This document shows positions 8,772-16,877 of a stretch of 64,000 nt of DNA, one piece after another (the stretch's first letter is position 1; every line of letters begins with the position of its first letter). The stretch is from contig CANMZB010000004.1 in the NCBI GenBank assembly GCA_947502265.1, positions 62,001 through 126,000 on the forward strand, given 5' to 3'. Both the position numbers and the translations under genes were made by a program. The notes below the pieces were generated by a model that saw nothing but the letters and a program-made list of their open reading frames with translations, searched no databases and was not told the DNA's origin. This DNA comes from an uncultured Sulfitobacter sp. GTDB taxonomy: Bacteria; Pseudomonadota; Alphaproteobacteria; Rhodobacterales; Rhodobacteraceae.

Positions 8772-9512
8772 CTAAAATTCAAGCGCGGCACCCGATCGCA
8801 GGGCCGCGCGCACCTGTGCCGTGTATTGATCGCCGTCGCGGTGGCGCTCTCCTTCGTGCAGGATCAGCGGCGCGTGAAGCCGGAAATCACCGCGCCCGGA
8901 TTTGCGCGCCCGCAGGATGATCAGTTCTGCCTTGCGGCCCACACGCGGCGCAAGCGGCAGCACCTCGATCGAGCCCATATCACGGGGCAACGCGCGGATC
9001 AGATCGGGCAGGCGCTCCGCACGGTGGATAAAATGTGCCTGTCCGCGCGGGGCAAGGCGCTTGGCCGCGACCTGCACCCATGTCTCAAGCGGCGTCACCT
9101 CCCCCAAAGCCGCCTCGCGCACGGTGTTTTGTGCGGCAACAGACGCGCGGCGTTGGTAATATGGCGGATTGGCAAGAACGTGGTCAAATTGTCGCATCCG
9201 CAGATCCAGCGGCAAGGTCGCGATGTCCGCCTGCACCACCTCAAGCGTTGCCTTACCGTTGCGCAAAGCCAGCGCAGCATAGGACGTTTCACGCTCCACC
9301 CCCGTCAGCGTCAAACCCGGCACACGCGCACCCAGACACAGGATAGCCGCGCCCACACCACAGCCCAATTCCAGCACCCGCTGGCCGGAAACTGCGGGGA
9401 CCGTGGCCGCCAGCAAAACGGGATCAACGCCCGCGCGGTAGCCCTTGCGCGGCTGCCACAGATGCAGCAATCCACCCAAAAAGGCATCGCAGGTCAGATC
9501 GTCATCGCTCAC
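8772..9512 (-). CDS. tRNA1(Val) (adenine-37-N6)-methyltransferase-like protein
   Basis: A 246-residue class I SAM-dependent methyltransferase. Motif I is LELGCGVGAAIL (about residues 46-57), motif II is TGVERETSYAALA, and the adenine-N6 catalytic motif is LANPPYYQR (NPPY). This order and the N-terminal FLGGLLHLWQPRKGYRAGVDPVLLA match the TrmN6/YfiC group, which modifies A37 of tRNA1(Val). The target RNA is inferred. The start overlaps the upstream DUF2007 gene by four bases (ATGA), so the two are translationally coupled. Confidence 0.82.
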   Translation of the reverse strand: MSDDDLTCDAFLGGLLHLWQPRKGYRAGVDPVLLAATVPAVSGQRVLELGCGVGAAILCLGARVPGLTLTGVERETSYAALALRNGKATLEVVQADIATLPLDLRMRQFDHVLANPPYYQRRASVAAQNTVREAALGEVTPLETWVQVAAKRLAPRGQAHFIHRAERLPDLIRALPRDMGSIEVLPLAPRVGRKAELIILRARKSGRGDFRLHAPLILHEGERHRDGDQYTAQVRAALRSGAALEF

Positions 9513-9724
9513 CGGCCCAGCGGGATCTCGTTATCACGCATCACGATTTCAGCGGCGGCATGATCATCATCGCGCACCATCAGACGACGCGGAAAAATTC
9601 CGATGCCTCCTTCAAGGATGCTCATATTTACGTCTATCTGAAAGCAGTCTATATCCTCGCCTTGCAGGAGAGCAGAGGCAAAGGCGATGATCGTTGGATC
9701 GGTGCTGCGCAAGAGTTCTTTCAT
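9509..9724 (-). CDS. DUF2007 domain protein
   Basis: A 71-residue protein (MKELLRSTDPTIIAFASALL ... PRRLMVRDDDHAAAEIV) with the ferredoxin-like fold pattern of DUF2007, annotated elsewhere as putative signal-transducing. It reads like the family: strand, helix, GIDCFQIDVNMS-type strand, basic RRLMV strand, final helix. It is the first gene of a two-gene unit with the trmN6-like gene and is divergent from ispB with 69 bases between starts. In some families this domain is fused to or sits beside stress proteins; no role can be assigned here. Confidence 0.8.
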   Translation of the reverse strand: MKELLRSTDPTIIAFASALLQGEDIDCFQIDVNMSILEGGIGIFPRRLMVRDDDHAAAEIVMRDNEIPLGR

Positions 9725-9793
9725 GACAGCGATCTAAGCACAGGTTTCGGACTTGTCGAGCGTTTGGGCGATTTTGTACGGGGATAAACGAGT

Positions 9794-10792
9794 ATGATGA
9801 CCGAAATGAACCAAAAACCGCACGATCGCCTTGCCGCCATTCTGGCGCAGGATCTGACGGCGGTGAACGATATCATTCGCGAACGTATGGCCTCCAAACA
9901 CGCACCGCGCATTCCCGAAGTGACCGCCCATCTGGTCGATGCCGGCGGCAAGCGCCTGCGCCCGATGCTGACGCTGGCCGCGGCGCGCCTGTGCGGCTAT
10001 GATGGTCCCTACCATGTGCATCTGGCAGCCACGGTCGAATTTATTCACACCGCAACCCTGCTGCACGACGATGTGGTCGACGAAAGCGCGCAGCGGCGCG
10101 GGCGTCCAACGGCGAACCTGTTGTGGGACAACCAGTCTTCGGTGCTGGTGGGAGATTATCTTTTTGCACGCAGTTTCCAGTTGATGACCGAACCCGGCTC
10201 GATGCGGGTGATGAAGATCCTGTCAAACGCCGCCGCAACAATTGCGGAAGGCGAGGTCCTGCAACTGACCGCCGCGCGCAATCTCGCCACCGGCGAAGGC
10301 ACCTATTTGCAAGTGGTGCGTGGCAAGACCGCAGCGCTGTTTTCCGCCGCGACGCAGGTGGGTGGCGTGATCGCGGACGCCGATGAGACGCATGTCAGCG
10401 CGCTGTACGATTATGGTGATGCGCTGGGAATCGCATTTCAAATCGTGGATGACCTGCTGGATTATCAGGGCCAATCCGACGCCACCGGCAAGAACGTCGG
10501 CGATGATTTCCGCGAACGCAAGCTGACCCTGCCGGTGATCAAGGCCGTGGCGCTTGCCGACGCCGAAGAGCGCGCCTTCTGGTCCCGCACCATCGAGCGC
10601 GGCAAGCAGGAAGACGGCGATCTTGATCATGCCCTCGCCTTGATGGGCAAGCACGGCACGTTAAACGCCACCCGGACGGATGCGTTGGGATGGGCGACAA
10701 AGGCCAAGGCGGCGCTTGCCCCCCTGCCCGATCACGAAATCAAGGATATGTTAAGTGATCTGTCCGACTATGTGGTAAGCCGCATCAGCTAA
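9794..10792 (+). CDS. ispB: Long-chain polyprenyl diphosphate synthase (ubiquinone side chain)
   Basis: A trans-prenyltransferase that extends farnesyl-PP with IPP to a long chain (probably decaprenyl in this group) for ubiquinone. The 332 residues contain GGKRLRPML, the first aspartate-rich motif LLHDDVVDES (DDxxD), GDYLFARSF, and the second motif FQIVDDLLDYQG. Small residues ahead of the first motif fit a long-chain product, but the chain length is not read directly. A second in-frame ATG three bases later is possible. The 3' end overlaps the convergent ispE gene by 8 bases. The ubiA gene that uses the product is at 46.3 kb. Confidence 0.92.
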   Translation: MMTEMNQKPHDRLAAILAQDLTAVNDIIRERMASKHAPRIPEVTAHLVDAGGKRLRPMLTLAAARLCGYDGPYHVHLAATVEFIHTATLLHDDVVDESAQRRGRPTANLLWDNQSSVLVGDYLFARSFQLMTEPGSMRVMKILSNAAATIAEGEVLQLTAARNLATGEGTYLQVVRGKTAALFSAATQVGGVIADADETHVSALYDYGDALGIAFQIVDDLLDYQGQSDATGKNVGDDFRERKLTLPVIKAVALADAEERAFWSRTIERGKQEDGDLDHALALMGKHGTLNATRTDALGWATKAKAALAPLPDHEIKDMLSDLSDYVVSRIS

Positions 10793-11576
10793 GGCACCTA
10801 CTCCGTGCCACCCACCAATCGGGGTGGGCTGCGCGAATCTGTGCCTCGGCCCGCGTCGCATCGGCATAGACGCCAAAACATGTCGCCCCCGAGCCGGACA
10901 TCCGCGCAAGCTGTGCGTCGCCCAATGCTGTCAGAACATCGTCGATTTGCGGGGCCAGCGCGCGCGCAGGCGCCTCAAGGTCGTTGCGCTGCTGGCCCAA
11001 CCAATCGCACAGCGCGGCAGTGTCGCTGAACGCCGGAATCGCGTCCGGCATCGGCGGATTATCCTTGCGCACCAGACCGTTGAAAACCGGACCTGTCGGC
11101 ACCTCGATACGCGGGTTCACCAGCAACAGATCGAATGCGGGAAAATCGGGCACTGGCGCTAACACATCGCCAATGCCGCGCATCCGCTGCGGACCTGTGC
11201 GCAAACATACAGGCACATCTGCCCCCAACTCGGCCGCGCGCTGCGCTGCGCCAAAGGCGCGCAAAACCGCCGCTGCATCGGCAGAACCGCCCCCGATACC
11301 AGCGCCGTGCGGCAGGTTCTTTTCCAAACGGATACGACCACGCCAGCCCGCCAACTGCGCAGCCTGCCATACCAGATTGCGCCGGTCGGTCGGCACCCCC
11401 GCCGCAAAAGGGCCGGTCACCTCGATCAAGAGCGTCTCCGCCGGATCAAACCACAGCCGGTCACCGACATCCGCAAAAACCACCAGACTGTCGAGCAGAT
11501 GATAGCCGTCCGCGCGCTGCCCTGTGACATGCAGGCTCAGGTTCACCTTGGCGGGTGCAAATGCCTCAATCGCCAT
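10785..11576 (-). CDS. ispE: 4-diphosphocytidyl-2-C-methyl-D-erythritol kinase
   Basis: GHMP-superfamily kinase of the MEP isoprenoid pathway. The 263 residues show FAPAKVNLSLHVTGQRADGYH at the N-terminus (split here as FAPAKVNLSLHVTG and RADGYHLL), the ATP loop LPHGAGIGGGSADAAAV, GADVPVCL, and the closing GHMP motif ARMSGSGATCFGVY. It is downstream of the TPR-protein gene and overlaps it by 11 bases, so translation is likely coupled. Sited tail-to-tail with ispB, it supplies precursors for the same isoprenoid flow. Confidence 0.93.
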   Translation of the reverse strand: MAIEAFAPAKVNLSLHVTGQRADGYHLLDSLVVFADVGDRLWFDPAETLLIEVTGPFAAGVPTDRRNLVWQAAQLAGWRGRIRLEKNLPHGAGIGGGSADAAAVLRAFGAAQRAAELGADVPVCLRTGPQRMRGIGDVLAPVPDFPAFDLLLVNPRIEVPTGPVFNGLVRKDNPPMPDAIPAFSDTAALCDWLGQQRNDLEAPARALAPQIDDVLTALGDAQLARMSGSGATCFGVYADATRAEAQIRAAHPDWWVARSRCLS

Positions 11577-13284
11577 TGGCGACCTTCAACGGCGCGGCCC
11601 CCTCTTCGCTCAACACCTGATCCAGCCCCACTTCGATCTTGCGGCGGATGCGGTCGGGCTCCGCTTCGGTGTCGGTTTGGGTGAACGCCAGAAAGGACAG
11701 CGCACGACGCCATTGGAACTGGGCCTCCCGCTTGCGGCCAACCGCCCAATAGACATCGCCCAAGTGGTCATTGACCACCGGATCTACCGCCTCAAGCTCG
11801 ACCGCGCGCTCCATCTGCACGACCGCTTCATCGTAGCGACCAAGGCGGTAGTAAACCCAGCCGAGGCTGTCCACGATATAGCCGCTGTTGGGGCTCGTGG
11901 CGACGGCGCGTTCGATCATATCCAGCGCCTCGTCCAGCTTGCGCTCTTCCTCGACCAGCGAATATCCCAGATAGTTCAGTACCTGTGGCTGGTCGGGATT
12001 GATCGCAAGGGCAGCGCGAAAATCCGCCTCGGCGGCGACGCTATCGTCAGTGCGCGATTCCGAAATGCCACGCGAAAAATGCAAAAACCACGCCCGCGAA
12101 TCACCGTCGGGCGTCAGTTCGAGCGCGCGGGTGTAGGCGGCGATGGCACCCGCATCATCCCCTTCGCCGCGCAGCGTATCGCCCAGCGTCGAATGGACCA
12201 CGGCCAGATCCCCGTGGCTGCGGGTCAACTGATCCAAAACTTCGATGGCCTGATCCGCCTTGCCGAGACGGCGCAGCGCCGCCGCACGCCCCAGTTCAGC
12301 AACGTGATACGCCGGATCACCAGCGGCCACCGCGCGGTATTCCTCTATCGCCAGCTGGTGCTGGCCCAGGTCCTCAAGCAGGGTTGCCGTGAGCAACAGC
12401 GCGTCAATATGATCGGGGCGCAGGTGCCGGGCCACGCGGGCGTAAAGCAGCGTGTAATAATCATTCGATTGTTCGGCGCGCAGCAAAGCCGCAAACGTAT
12501 AAAACACCTCTGCCAAGCCTGCGCGCACGGTGGGCGCTTGGGTAAACGGCAATGTTTCGCCGGCTTCCAGCACCGCAATCAGCGCATCGAGCTCAGAGTC
12601 GGTCGAGCCTGCAAAAGTGTCGCGGATTTCCTTTAACGCATCTTCGTTGCGCCCCAGTTGCGACAGTATTTCAGCCCGCGCAAGCACGCCGCGCCGCGTT
12701 CGTGCCGCAGCCCCCGGTGCGTCCGCCTCGAAAAGTGCCTCGGCCTCGCCGTAACGCCCCAAAGTCGCCAGCGCGAGCGCCTTGTGATAGCTCACAATCC
12801 CCTTCATTCCCGACTCGTCCGAAATCCCGTCGAACTGCGCAAGACCGGCATCCACCTCATCGGCGCCAATCAATGCCCACGCCCTGACCAGCCCGTCCAC
12901 CCAAGGGCTGATTCCATCGGTTTCCACCTCGCGCGCGGCAAGAGCGGCATAATTTTTCTCATCGACCAGCCCCGCCGTAATGGCCATCCGCGCCGGCTGA
13001 GATCGCTGGCCCAGATCGACAATTGCGCGGGCCAGCGGCAGCGCCTGCCGGATATTACCCAGCGCCAGATACGCAAGCGTAGCATCCTCCATCAGCCCCG
13101 CATTCCCCGGATCACGCGCCAGCGCCTGGCTGAAATACTGCGCCGCTATGGCGTAATCATTGCGCACCGCCGCATTGCGACCCGCCAGATAGGCCCCCGC
13201 CAATGAATTCGCTTGCGCGGGAAGGCTCACGGCAAGGCTCAACCCAAGGGTCAGTGCGGAAACGGTACTGAGGAAAAAACGCAT
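11566..13284 (-). CDS. Exported tetratricopeptide-repeat protein
   Basis: A 572-residue protein with a clear signal peptide (MRFFLSTVSALTLGLSLAVS, cleavage near PAQA). The mature part is almost entirely TPR-like helical pairs, for example AAQYFSQALARDPGNAGLM early on and AVVQMERAVELEAVDPVVN and ALDMIERAVATSPNSGYIV near the C-terminus. It probably scaffolds an envelope complex in the periplasm. It forms an operon with ispE (11-base overlap). TPR proteins with this placement are conserved beside ispE in related bacteria by my recollection; the partner is unknown. Confidence 0.85.
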   Translation of the reverse strand: MRFFLSTVSALTLGLSLAVSLPAQANSLAGAYLAGRNAAVRNDYAIAAQYFSQALARDPGNAGLMEDATLAYLALGNIRQALPLARAIVDLGQRSQPARMAITAGLVDEKNYAALAAREVETDGISPWVDGLVRAWALIGADEVDAGLAQFDGISDESGMKGIVSYHKALALATLGRYGEAEALFEADAPGAAARTRRGVLARAEILSQLGRNEDALKEIRDTFAGSTDSELDALIAVLEAGETLPFTQAPTVRAGLAEVFYTFAALLRAEQSNDYYTLLYARVARHLRPDHIDALLLTATLLEDLGQHQLAIEEYRAVAAGDPAYHVAELGRAAALRRLGKADQAIEVLDQLTRSHGDLAVVHSTLGDTLRGEGDDAGAIAAYTRALELTPDGDSRAWFLHFSRGISESRTDDSVAAEADFRAALAINPDQPQVLNYLGYSLVEEERKLDEALDMIERAVATSPNSGYIVDSLGWVYYRLGRYDEAVVQMERAVELEAVDPVVNDHLGDVYWAVGRKREAQFQWRRALSFLAFTQTDTEAEPDRIRRKIEVGLDQVLSEEGAAPLKVANGD

Positions 13285-13460
13285 GTGCTCGGCCTTTATG
13301 GAGTTGGTTGCAAGCTAACATGTTTGCGAAAACACGCAATGCCAGCCCCCCGCACATATCGGCGGGAGACCGCTATAATCGTTCAAAGTTTTGCGAGCGT
13401 AAAAGGCCCGGTGCGAACGTATCGCCCTGCGCCGTCCCATCGGGCAGACGATCTGAACCA

Positions 13461-13499
13461 AAAAAATAATACCGCAGCAATTTTACTTGCTGCGGTATT
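13461..13499 (-). terminator. Rho-independent terminator of the ETF-QO gene
   Basis: On the minus strand AATACCGCAGCAA pairs with TTGCTGCGGTATT across a 6-base loop, followed by ATTTTTTT. A 13-bp perfect stem plus T-run, about 50 bases after the stop of the upstream gene. Confidence 0.9.
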
Positions 13500-13547
13500 C
13501 AAGACATCACCATTCATCGCTGAAAATCACGATTTCCTACAAAACGA

Positions 13548-15200
13548 TCACATATTCGGATAATTCGGCCCGTCGCCGCCCTGCGGTGTGGTCCAGACGA
13601 TATTCTGTGTCGGATCTTTGATGTCGCAGGTCTTGCAGTGAACGCAGTTCTGGAAGTTGATGACAAAGCGCGGGTCTTTGCCGTCTTCTTCAACGAATTC
13701 GTACACGCCCGCCGGACAGTAACGCGCCGATGGTCCTGCGTATTTCGGCAGGTTGACGCCCACAGGCACGCTGTCGTCCTTCAGCGTCAGATGCGCAGGC
13801 TGGTTTTCCTCGTGGTTGGTGAACGAGAACGCGACGTTGGTCAGGCGATCAAAGCTCAGCTTGCCATCCGGCTTGGGATAGTCGATCTTTTTGTGCTTGG
13901 AGGCTTCTTCGGTCGCTTCGGCGTCGGATTTTCCGTGCCCCAACGTGCCCATGATCGAGCCGCCGAACAACGTGTTGCACCACATGTCGAATCCGCCAAC
14001 CGCCAGCGACACCGTAAGGCCGAACTTTGACCACAGCGGCTTGACGTTGCGGACCTTCCACAGGTCTTTGCCGATGGCACCCTCGCGCACGTCTTTTTCG
14101 TATTCGGGCAACTCATCCCCCGCGCGGCCGTCCTGAATCGCGGCATAGGCGGCTTCGGCTGCGGCCTTGCCTGACAGCATCGCGTTATGGTTTCCCTTGA
14201 TGCGCGGCACGTTCACCATACCAACAGAACACCCCAGCAGCGCCACACCGGGCGCCACCATCTTGGGCATCGACTGATAACCGCCTTCGGTGATTGCACG
14301 CGCACCGTACGCCACGCGCTTGCCACCTTTCAACAGTTCGGAAACCATCGGGTGATGCTTGAACCGCTGGAATTCCATATAGGGGAAAACATACGGGTTT
14401 TTATAGCCCAAATGAACCACGAAACCCACATAAACCTGATTATTATCAAGGTGATATATAAATGATCCGCCGCCCGCGTTCTTACCCAAAGGCCAGCCCA
14501 TCGTATGCGTGACCGAGCCTTCCTTGTGCTTGGCCGGATCAATTTCCCAGATCTCTTTCATGCCAAGGCCGTATTTCTGCGGCTCCTTGCCTTTTTCAAG
14601 ATCGTATTTGGCAATCACCTGCTTGGAAAGCGAGCCGCGCACGCCTTCGGACAGGAATACATATTTGCCGTGCAATTCCATGCCCGGCTCATAACCGTCG
14701 CCCTTGCTGCCGTCCGCGCTGATACCGAATTCACCGGCCACCACGCCTTTGACCTCGCCCTTGTCGCCGTAAACCAGCTCGGAACATGCCATGCCGGGAA
14801 AGATTTCAACGCCCAGCTCCTCGGCCTGCTCTGCCATCCAGCGGCAGACGTTGCCCATCGAGACGACGTAATTGCCGTGGTTGTTCATTAGCGGCGGCAT
14901 GGGAAAGTTGGGCACACGGACTTCGCCGGATTCGCCCAGCATGTAAAAGTTGTCCTCGACCACAGGCACCGTCAGCGGCGCGCCTTTTTCCTTCCAGTCG
15001 GGGATCAGCGCATCAAGACCGCAAGGATCAAGCACAGCACCCGACAGGATGTGCGCCCCCACTTCGGAGCCTTTTTCCAGCACAACAACATTGCAATCCG
15101 CATCTAGCTGTTTCAGCCGGATCGCAGCAGACAGGCCCGCGGGACCCGCGCCCACGATTACAACGTCATATTCCATCGCTTCGCGTTCAATCTCAGCCAT
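13548..15200 (-). CDS. Electron-transfer flavoprotein:ubiquinone oxidoreductase
   Basis: Membrane-associated flavo-iron-sulfur enzyme that passes electrons from reduced ETF (fed by acyl-CoA and related dehydrogenases) to ubiquinone. The 550 residues have an FAD dinucleotide fold at the N-terminus (DVVIVGAGPAGLSAAIRL), the GTLGHGKSDAEATEEASKHK region, and a C-terminal [4Fe-4S] site formed by ARYCPAGVYEF and FQNCVHCKTCDIKDP. Length is normal for the family. It is monocistronic, with a terminator behind it and a striking 11-bp inverted repeat just ahead of its ribosome site. It works with the acyl-CoA dehydrogenase encoded at 25.6-27.3 kb. Confidence 0.95.
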   Translation of the reverse strand: MAEIEREAMEYDVVIVGAGPAGLSAAIRLKQLDADCNVVVLEKGSEVGAHILSGAVLDPCGLDALIPDWKEKGAPLTVPVVEDNFYMLGESGEVRVPNFPMPPLMNNHGNYVVSMGNVCRWMAEQAEELGVEIFPGMACSELVYGDKGEVKGVVAGEFGISADGSKGDGYEPGMELHGKYVFLSEGVRGSLSKQVIAKYDLEKGKEPQKYGLGMKEIWEIDPAKHKEGSVTHTMGWPLGKNAGGGSFIYHLDNNQVYVGFVVHLGYKNPYVFPYMEFQRFKHHPMVSELLKGGKRVAYGARAITEGGYQSMPKMVAPGVALLGCSVGMVNVPRIKGNHNAMLSGKAAAEAAYAAIQDGRAGDELPEYEKDVREGAIGKDLWKVRNVKPLWSKFGLTVSLAVGGFDMWCNTLFGGSIMGTLGHGKSDAEATEEASKHKKIDYPKPDGKLSFDRLTNVAFSFTNHEENQPAHLTLKDDSVPVGVNLPKYAGPSARYCPAGVYEFVEEDGKDPRFVINFQNCVHCKTCDIKDPTQNIVWTTPQGGDGPNYPNM

Positions 15201-15213
15201 AACAGGCGCTCCC

Positions 15214-15239
15214 TTCGGGTGAAAACCGTTTCACCCGAA
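15214..15239. promoter_or_regulatory. Perfect 11-bp inverted repeat before the ETF-QO gene
   Basis: TTCGGGTGAAA and TTTCACCCGAA with a 4-base spacer, ending 13 bases before the ETF-QO ATG and just upstream of its GGGAG ribosome site. The GAAA-N4-TTTC core resembles operators of TetR-family fatty-acid regulators (PsrA type). It could equally fold as an RNA hairpin. Confidence 0.55.
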
Positions 15240-15323
15240 ATAACGAACGCGGCCCTTCTTTGCAATCACAACGGTGCGTTAAAATTGTCGCTGCAAGGGA
15301 AACGGACCTGATCAAGAACCGCT

Positions 15324-15773
15324 TTACGCAGGCCCGTCCCCCATCAGATACCGTGACCCCTGCCCTTTGGCGGCGGCTGCGTCGCGCGGATTATACAGCG
15401 CGCAACTCTCGAGGCTCAGACATCCGCAGCCGATACAGCCGTCCAGATTATCGCGCAGCCGCGTCAACGTCTCGATGCGCGCATCAAGTGCCGCGCGAAA
15501 ACCGGTACTCAGACGGGTCCAGTCCGCTTTGGTCGGCGGGCGTCCGCCGGGCAACGCATCAAGCTGTGAGCGGATTTGCGGCAGGGTGGAACCGAATTGC
15601 TGCGCGATCATGATAAAACTCAGCCGTCGCAAATCGGCGCGCGCGAACCGCCGCTGCCCGCCCGCATTGCGCCACGGTTTGATCAGCCCCTGCGCCTCGT
15701 AATAGCGGATTGCGGACACCGCGAGCCCGGTGCGCGCCGCCAGCGCGCCAATCGGCATCCCGTCACTCACCAT
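15324..15773 (-). CDS. soxR: Redox-sensitive MerR-family activator SoxR
   Basis: A 149-residue dimeric DNA-binding sensor of superoxide and redox-cycling compounds. The N-terminal MerR helix-turn-helix is IGALAARTGLAVSAIRYYEA, the dimerisation helix lies around residues 80-110, and the [2Fe-2S] ligands are C-IG-C-G-C-LSLES-C (Cys 113, 116, 118, 124), the exact SoxR spacing. The frame is open for 73 more codons upstream, but those do not match the family and would cover the divergent promoter; the ATG at 15771-15773 starts the MerR domain correctly. It is divergent from a VOC gene. Non-enteric SoxR usually controls a few genes directly, without SoxS. Confidence 0.93.
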   Translation of the reverse strand: MVSDGMPIGALAARTGLAVSAIRYYEAQGLIKPWRNAGGQRRFARADLRRLSFIMIAQQFGSTLPQIRSQLDALPGGRPPTKADWTRLSTGFRAALDARIETLTRLRDNLDGCIGCGCLSLESCALYNPRDAAAAKGQGSRYLMGDGPA

Positions 15774-15796
15774 CACTTGCCCCCCGCAACAAAAAC

Positions 15797-15827
15797 TTGA
15801 CCTTAAGTTAGGTTCAGCAATTACCAT
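15797..15827 (+). promoter_or_regulatory. MerR/SoxR-type promoter with 19-bp spacer
   Basis: TTGACC (15797-15802) and TACCAT (15822-15827) are 19 bases apart, the long spacing that MerR-family activators correct by DNA distortion. The palindromic core ACCTTAAGTTAGGT (15800-15813) lies in the spacer, and the left half TTGACCTtAAGTT agrees with published SoxR boxes; the right half is weaker. It directs transcription towards the VOC gene. Confidence 0.65.
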
Positions 15828-15867
15828 CCAGAGTACAGCTTCACAAAGCAACAAAAGGAATCCTCCG

Positions 15868-16260
15868 ATGACAGCGCACCTTGAACACGCGGATTTGACC
15901 GTCTGCGACCTTAAAGCGACCGCCGCCTGGATGGAAAACCTCTTTGGCTGGCATGTCCGCTGGCAGGGGGCCGCCCTTGCCGGGGGATACACCGTGCATG
16001 TCGGAACGGCGCAGCAATATCTGGCGATCTACGCACCGGAAGGCGGGTCAAAAGCCGCAGCCGAGCCGCCTTTTCGAACCGGCAGCCTCAATCACATTGG
16101 CGTGGTGGTTGACGATCTTGACGCGTCAGAGAAAGCGATCAACGCCCACGGGTTCGAAACCGGCAACCATCAGGACTACGAGCCCGGACGCCGCTTTTAT
16201 TTCCACGACGATGACGGCATCGAATACGAGGTTGTCCAATACGACCGACCCCGCGCCTAG
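15868..16260 (+). CDS. VOC-superfamily (glyoxalase/dioxygenase-like) protein
   Basis: A 130-residue cytoplasmic protein with two beta-alpha-beta-beta-beta modules: HADLTVCDLKATAAWMENLF in the first and LNHIGVVVDDLDASEKAIN in the second. Candidate metal ligands are His in LEHADLTV, His in NHIGVV and Glu in DGIEYEVVQY, as in glyoxalase I, bleomycin-resistance and extradiol dioxygenase relatives. The first ATG in a longer frame (15730) would run through soxR and its promoter, so the ATG after AAAGGAATCC is chosen. Location opposite soxR implies induction by redox-cycling agents; it may bind or detoxify such a compound. The reaction is unknown. Confidence 0.83.
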   Translation: MTAHLEHADLTVCDLKATAAWMENLFGWHVRWQGAALAGGYTVHVGTAQQYLAIYAPEGGSKAAAEPPFRTGSLNHIGVVVDDLDASEKAINAHGFETGNHQDYEPGRRFYFHDDDGIEYEVVQYDRPRA

Positions 16261-16339
16261 GCAAAACACCGCCAGCGCACGCCGCCTTATCCTCTTGCAT
16301 TTGGCGGTCAAGTTGGGTCAGGTAACGGGTAGTAGAAAC

Positions 16340-16369
16340 GCGCGCCCCGATGGCCTTTTCGGGGCGCGC
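16340..16369. terminator. Strong hairpin between the VOC gene and greA
   Basis: GCGCGCCCCGA pairs with TCGGGGCGCGC (11 bp, loop TGGCCTTT). No T-run follows, so it is either an imperfect terminator of the VOC transcript or a structure in the greA leader, 23 bases before the greA ATG. Confidence 0.5.
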
Positions 16370-16392
16370 CTTAGTATCACGGACCAGACGCC

Positions 16393-16863
16393 ATGGAAAA
16401 AATCCCGATGACCCGCGCCGGTCACACGGCCCTTGAGACCGAACTCAAGCACCTCAAAACTGTCGAACGCCCTGCGATCATTAAGGCGATTGCAGAAGCG
16501 CGCGAGCATGGCGATCTGTCGGAAAACGCCGAGTACCATTCAGCCAAGGAAAAACAGTCCTTTATCGAAGGGCGGGTCAAAGAACTCGAAGGGGCGATTT
16601 CGCTCGCCGATGTAATTGATCCGGCCAAGCTGTCAGGCGCGATCAAATTCGGTGCCAAAGTGACGCTGGTGGACGAAGATACCGACGAAGAGAAAACCTA
16701 TCAGATCGTGGGCGAATACGAGGCCAGGATCGAGAACGGGCTGCTCAATATCAAATCCCCCATCGCCCGCGCGCTGATCGGCAAGGAAGAAGGCGACAGC
16801 GTCGAGGTTCGCACACCGGGAGGCGAGAAATCCTATGAGGTTCTCAAGATCGTCTACGCCTGA
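16393..16863 (+). CDS. greA: Transcription elongation factor GreA
   Basis: Rescues backtracked RNA polymerase by stimulating transcript cleavage. The 156 residues have the N-terminal coiled coil with the acidic tip [20 protein letters not shown] (Asp and Glu of the DLSENAEY loop act at the polymerase active site) and the C-terminal FKBP-like domain closing in [18 protein letters not shown]. Length and motifs are typical. It is followed 14 bases later by a membrane-protein gene, probably co-transcribed. Confidence 0.96.
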   Translation: MEKIPMTRAGHTALETELKHLKTVERPAIIKAIAEAREHGDLSENAEYHSAKEKQSFIEGRVKELEGAISLADVIDPAKLSGAIKFGAKVTLVDEDTDEEKTYQIVGEYEARIENGLLNIKSPIARALIGKEEGDSVEVRTPGGEKSYEVLKIVYA

Positions 16864-16877
16864 TTGGAGCCGGCGCC

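Noticed and set aside
11524-12636. 370-codon open frame on the plus strand opposite ispE and the TPR gene
   Set aside because: Arginine/histidine-rich antisense shadow; the minus-strand genes have clear family motifs.
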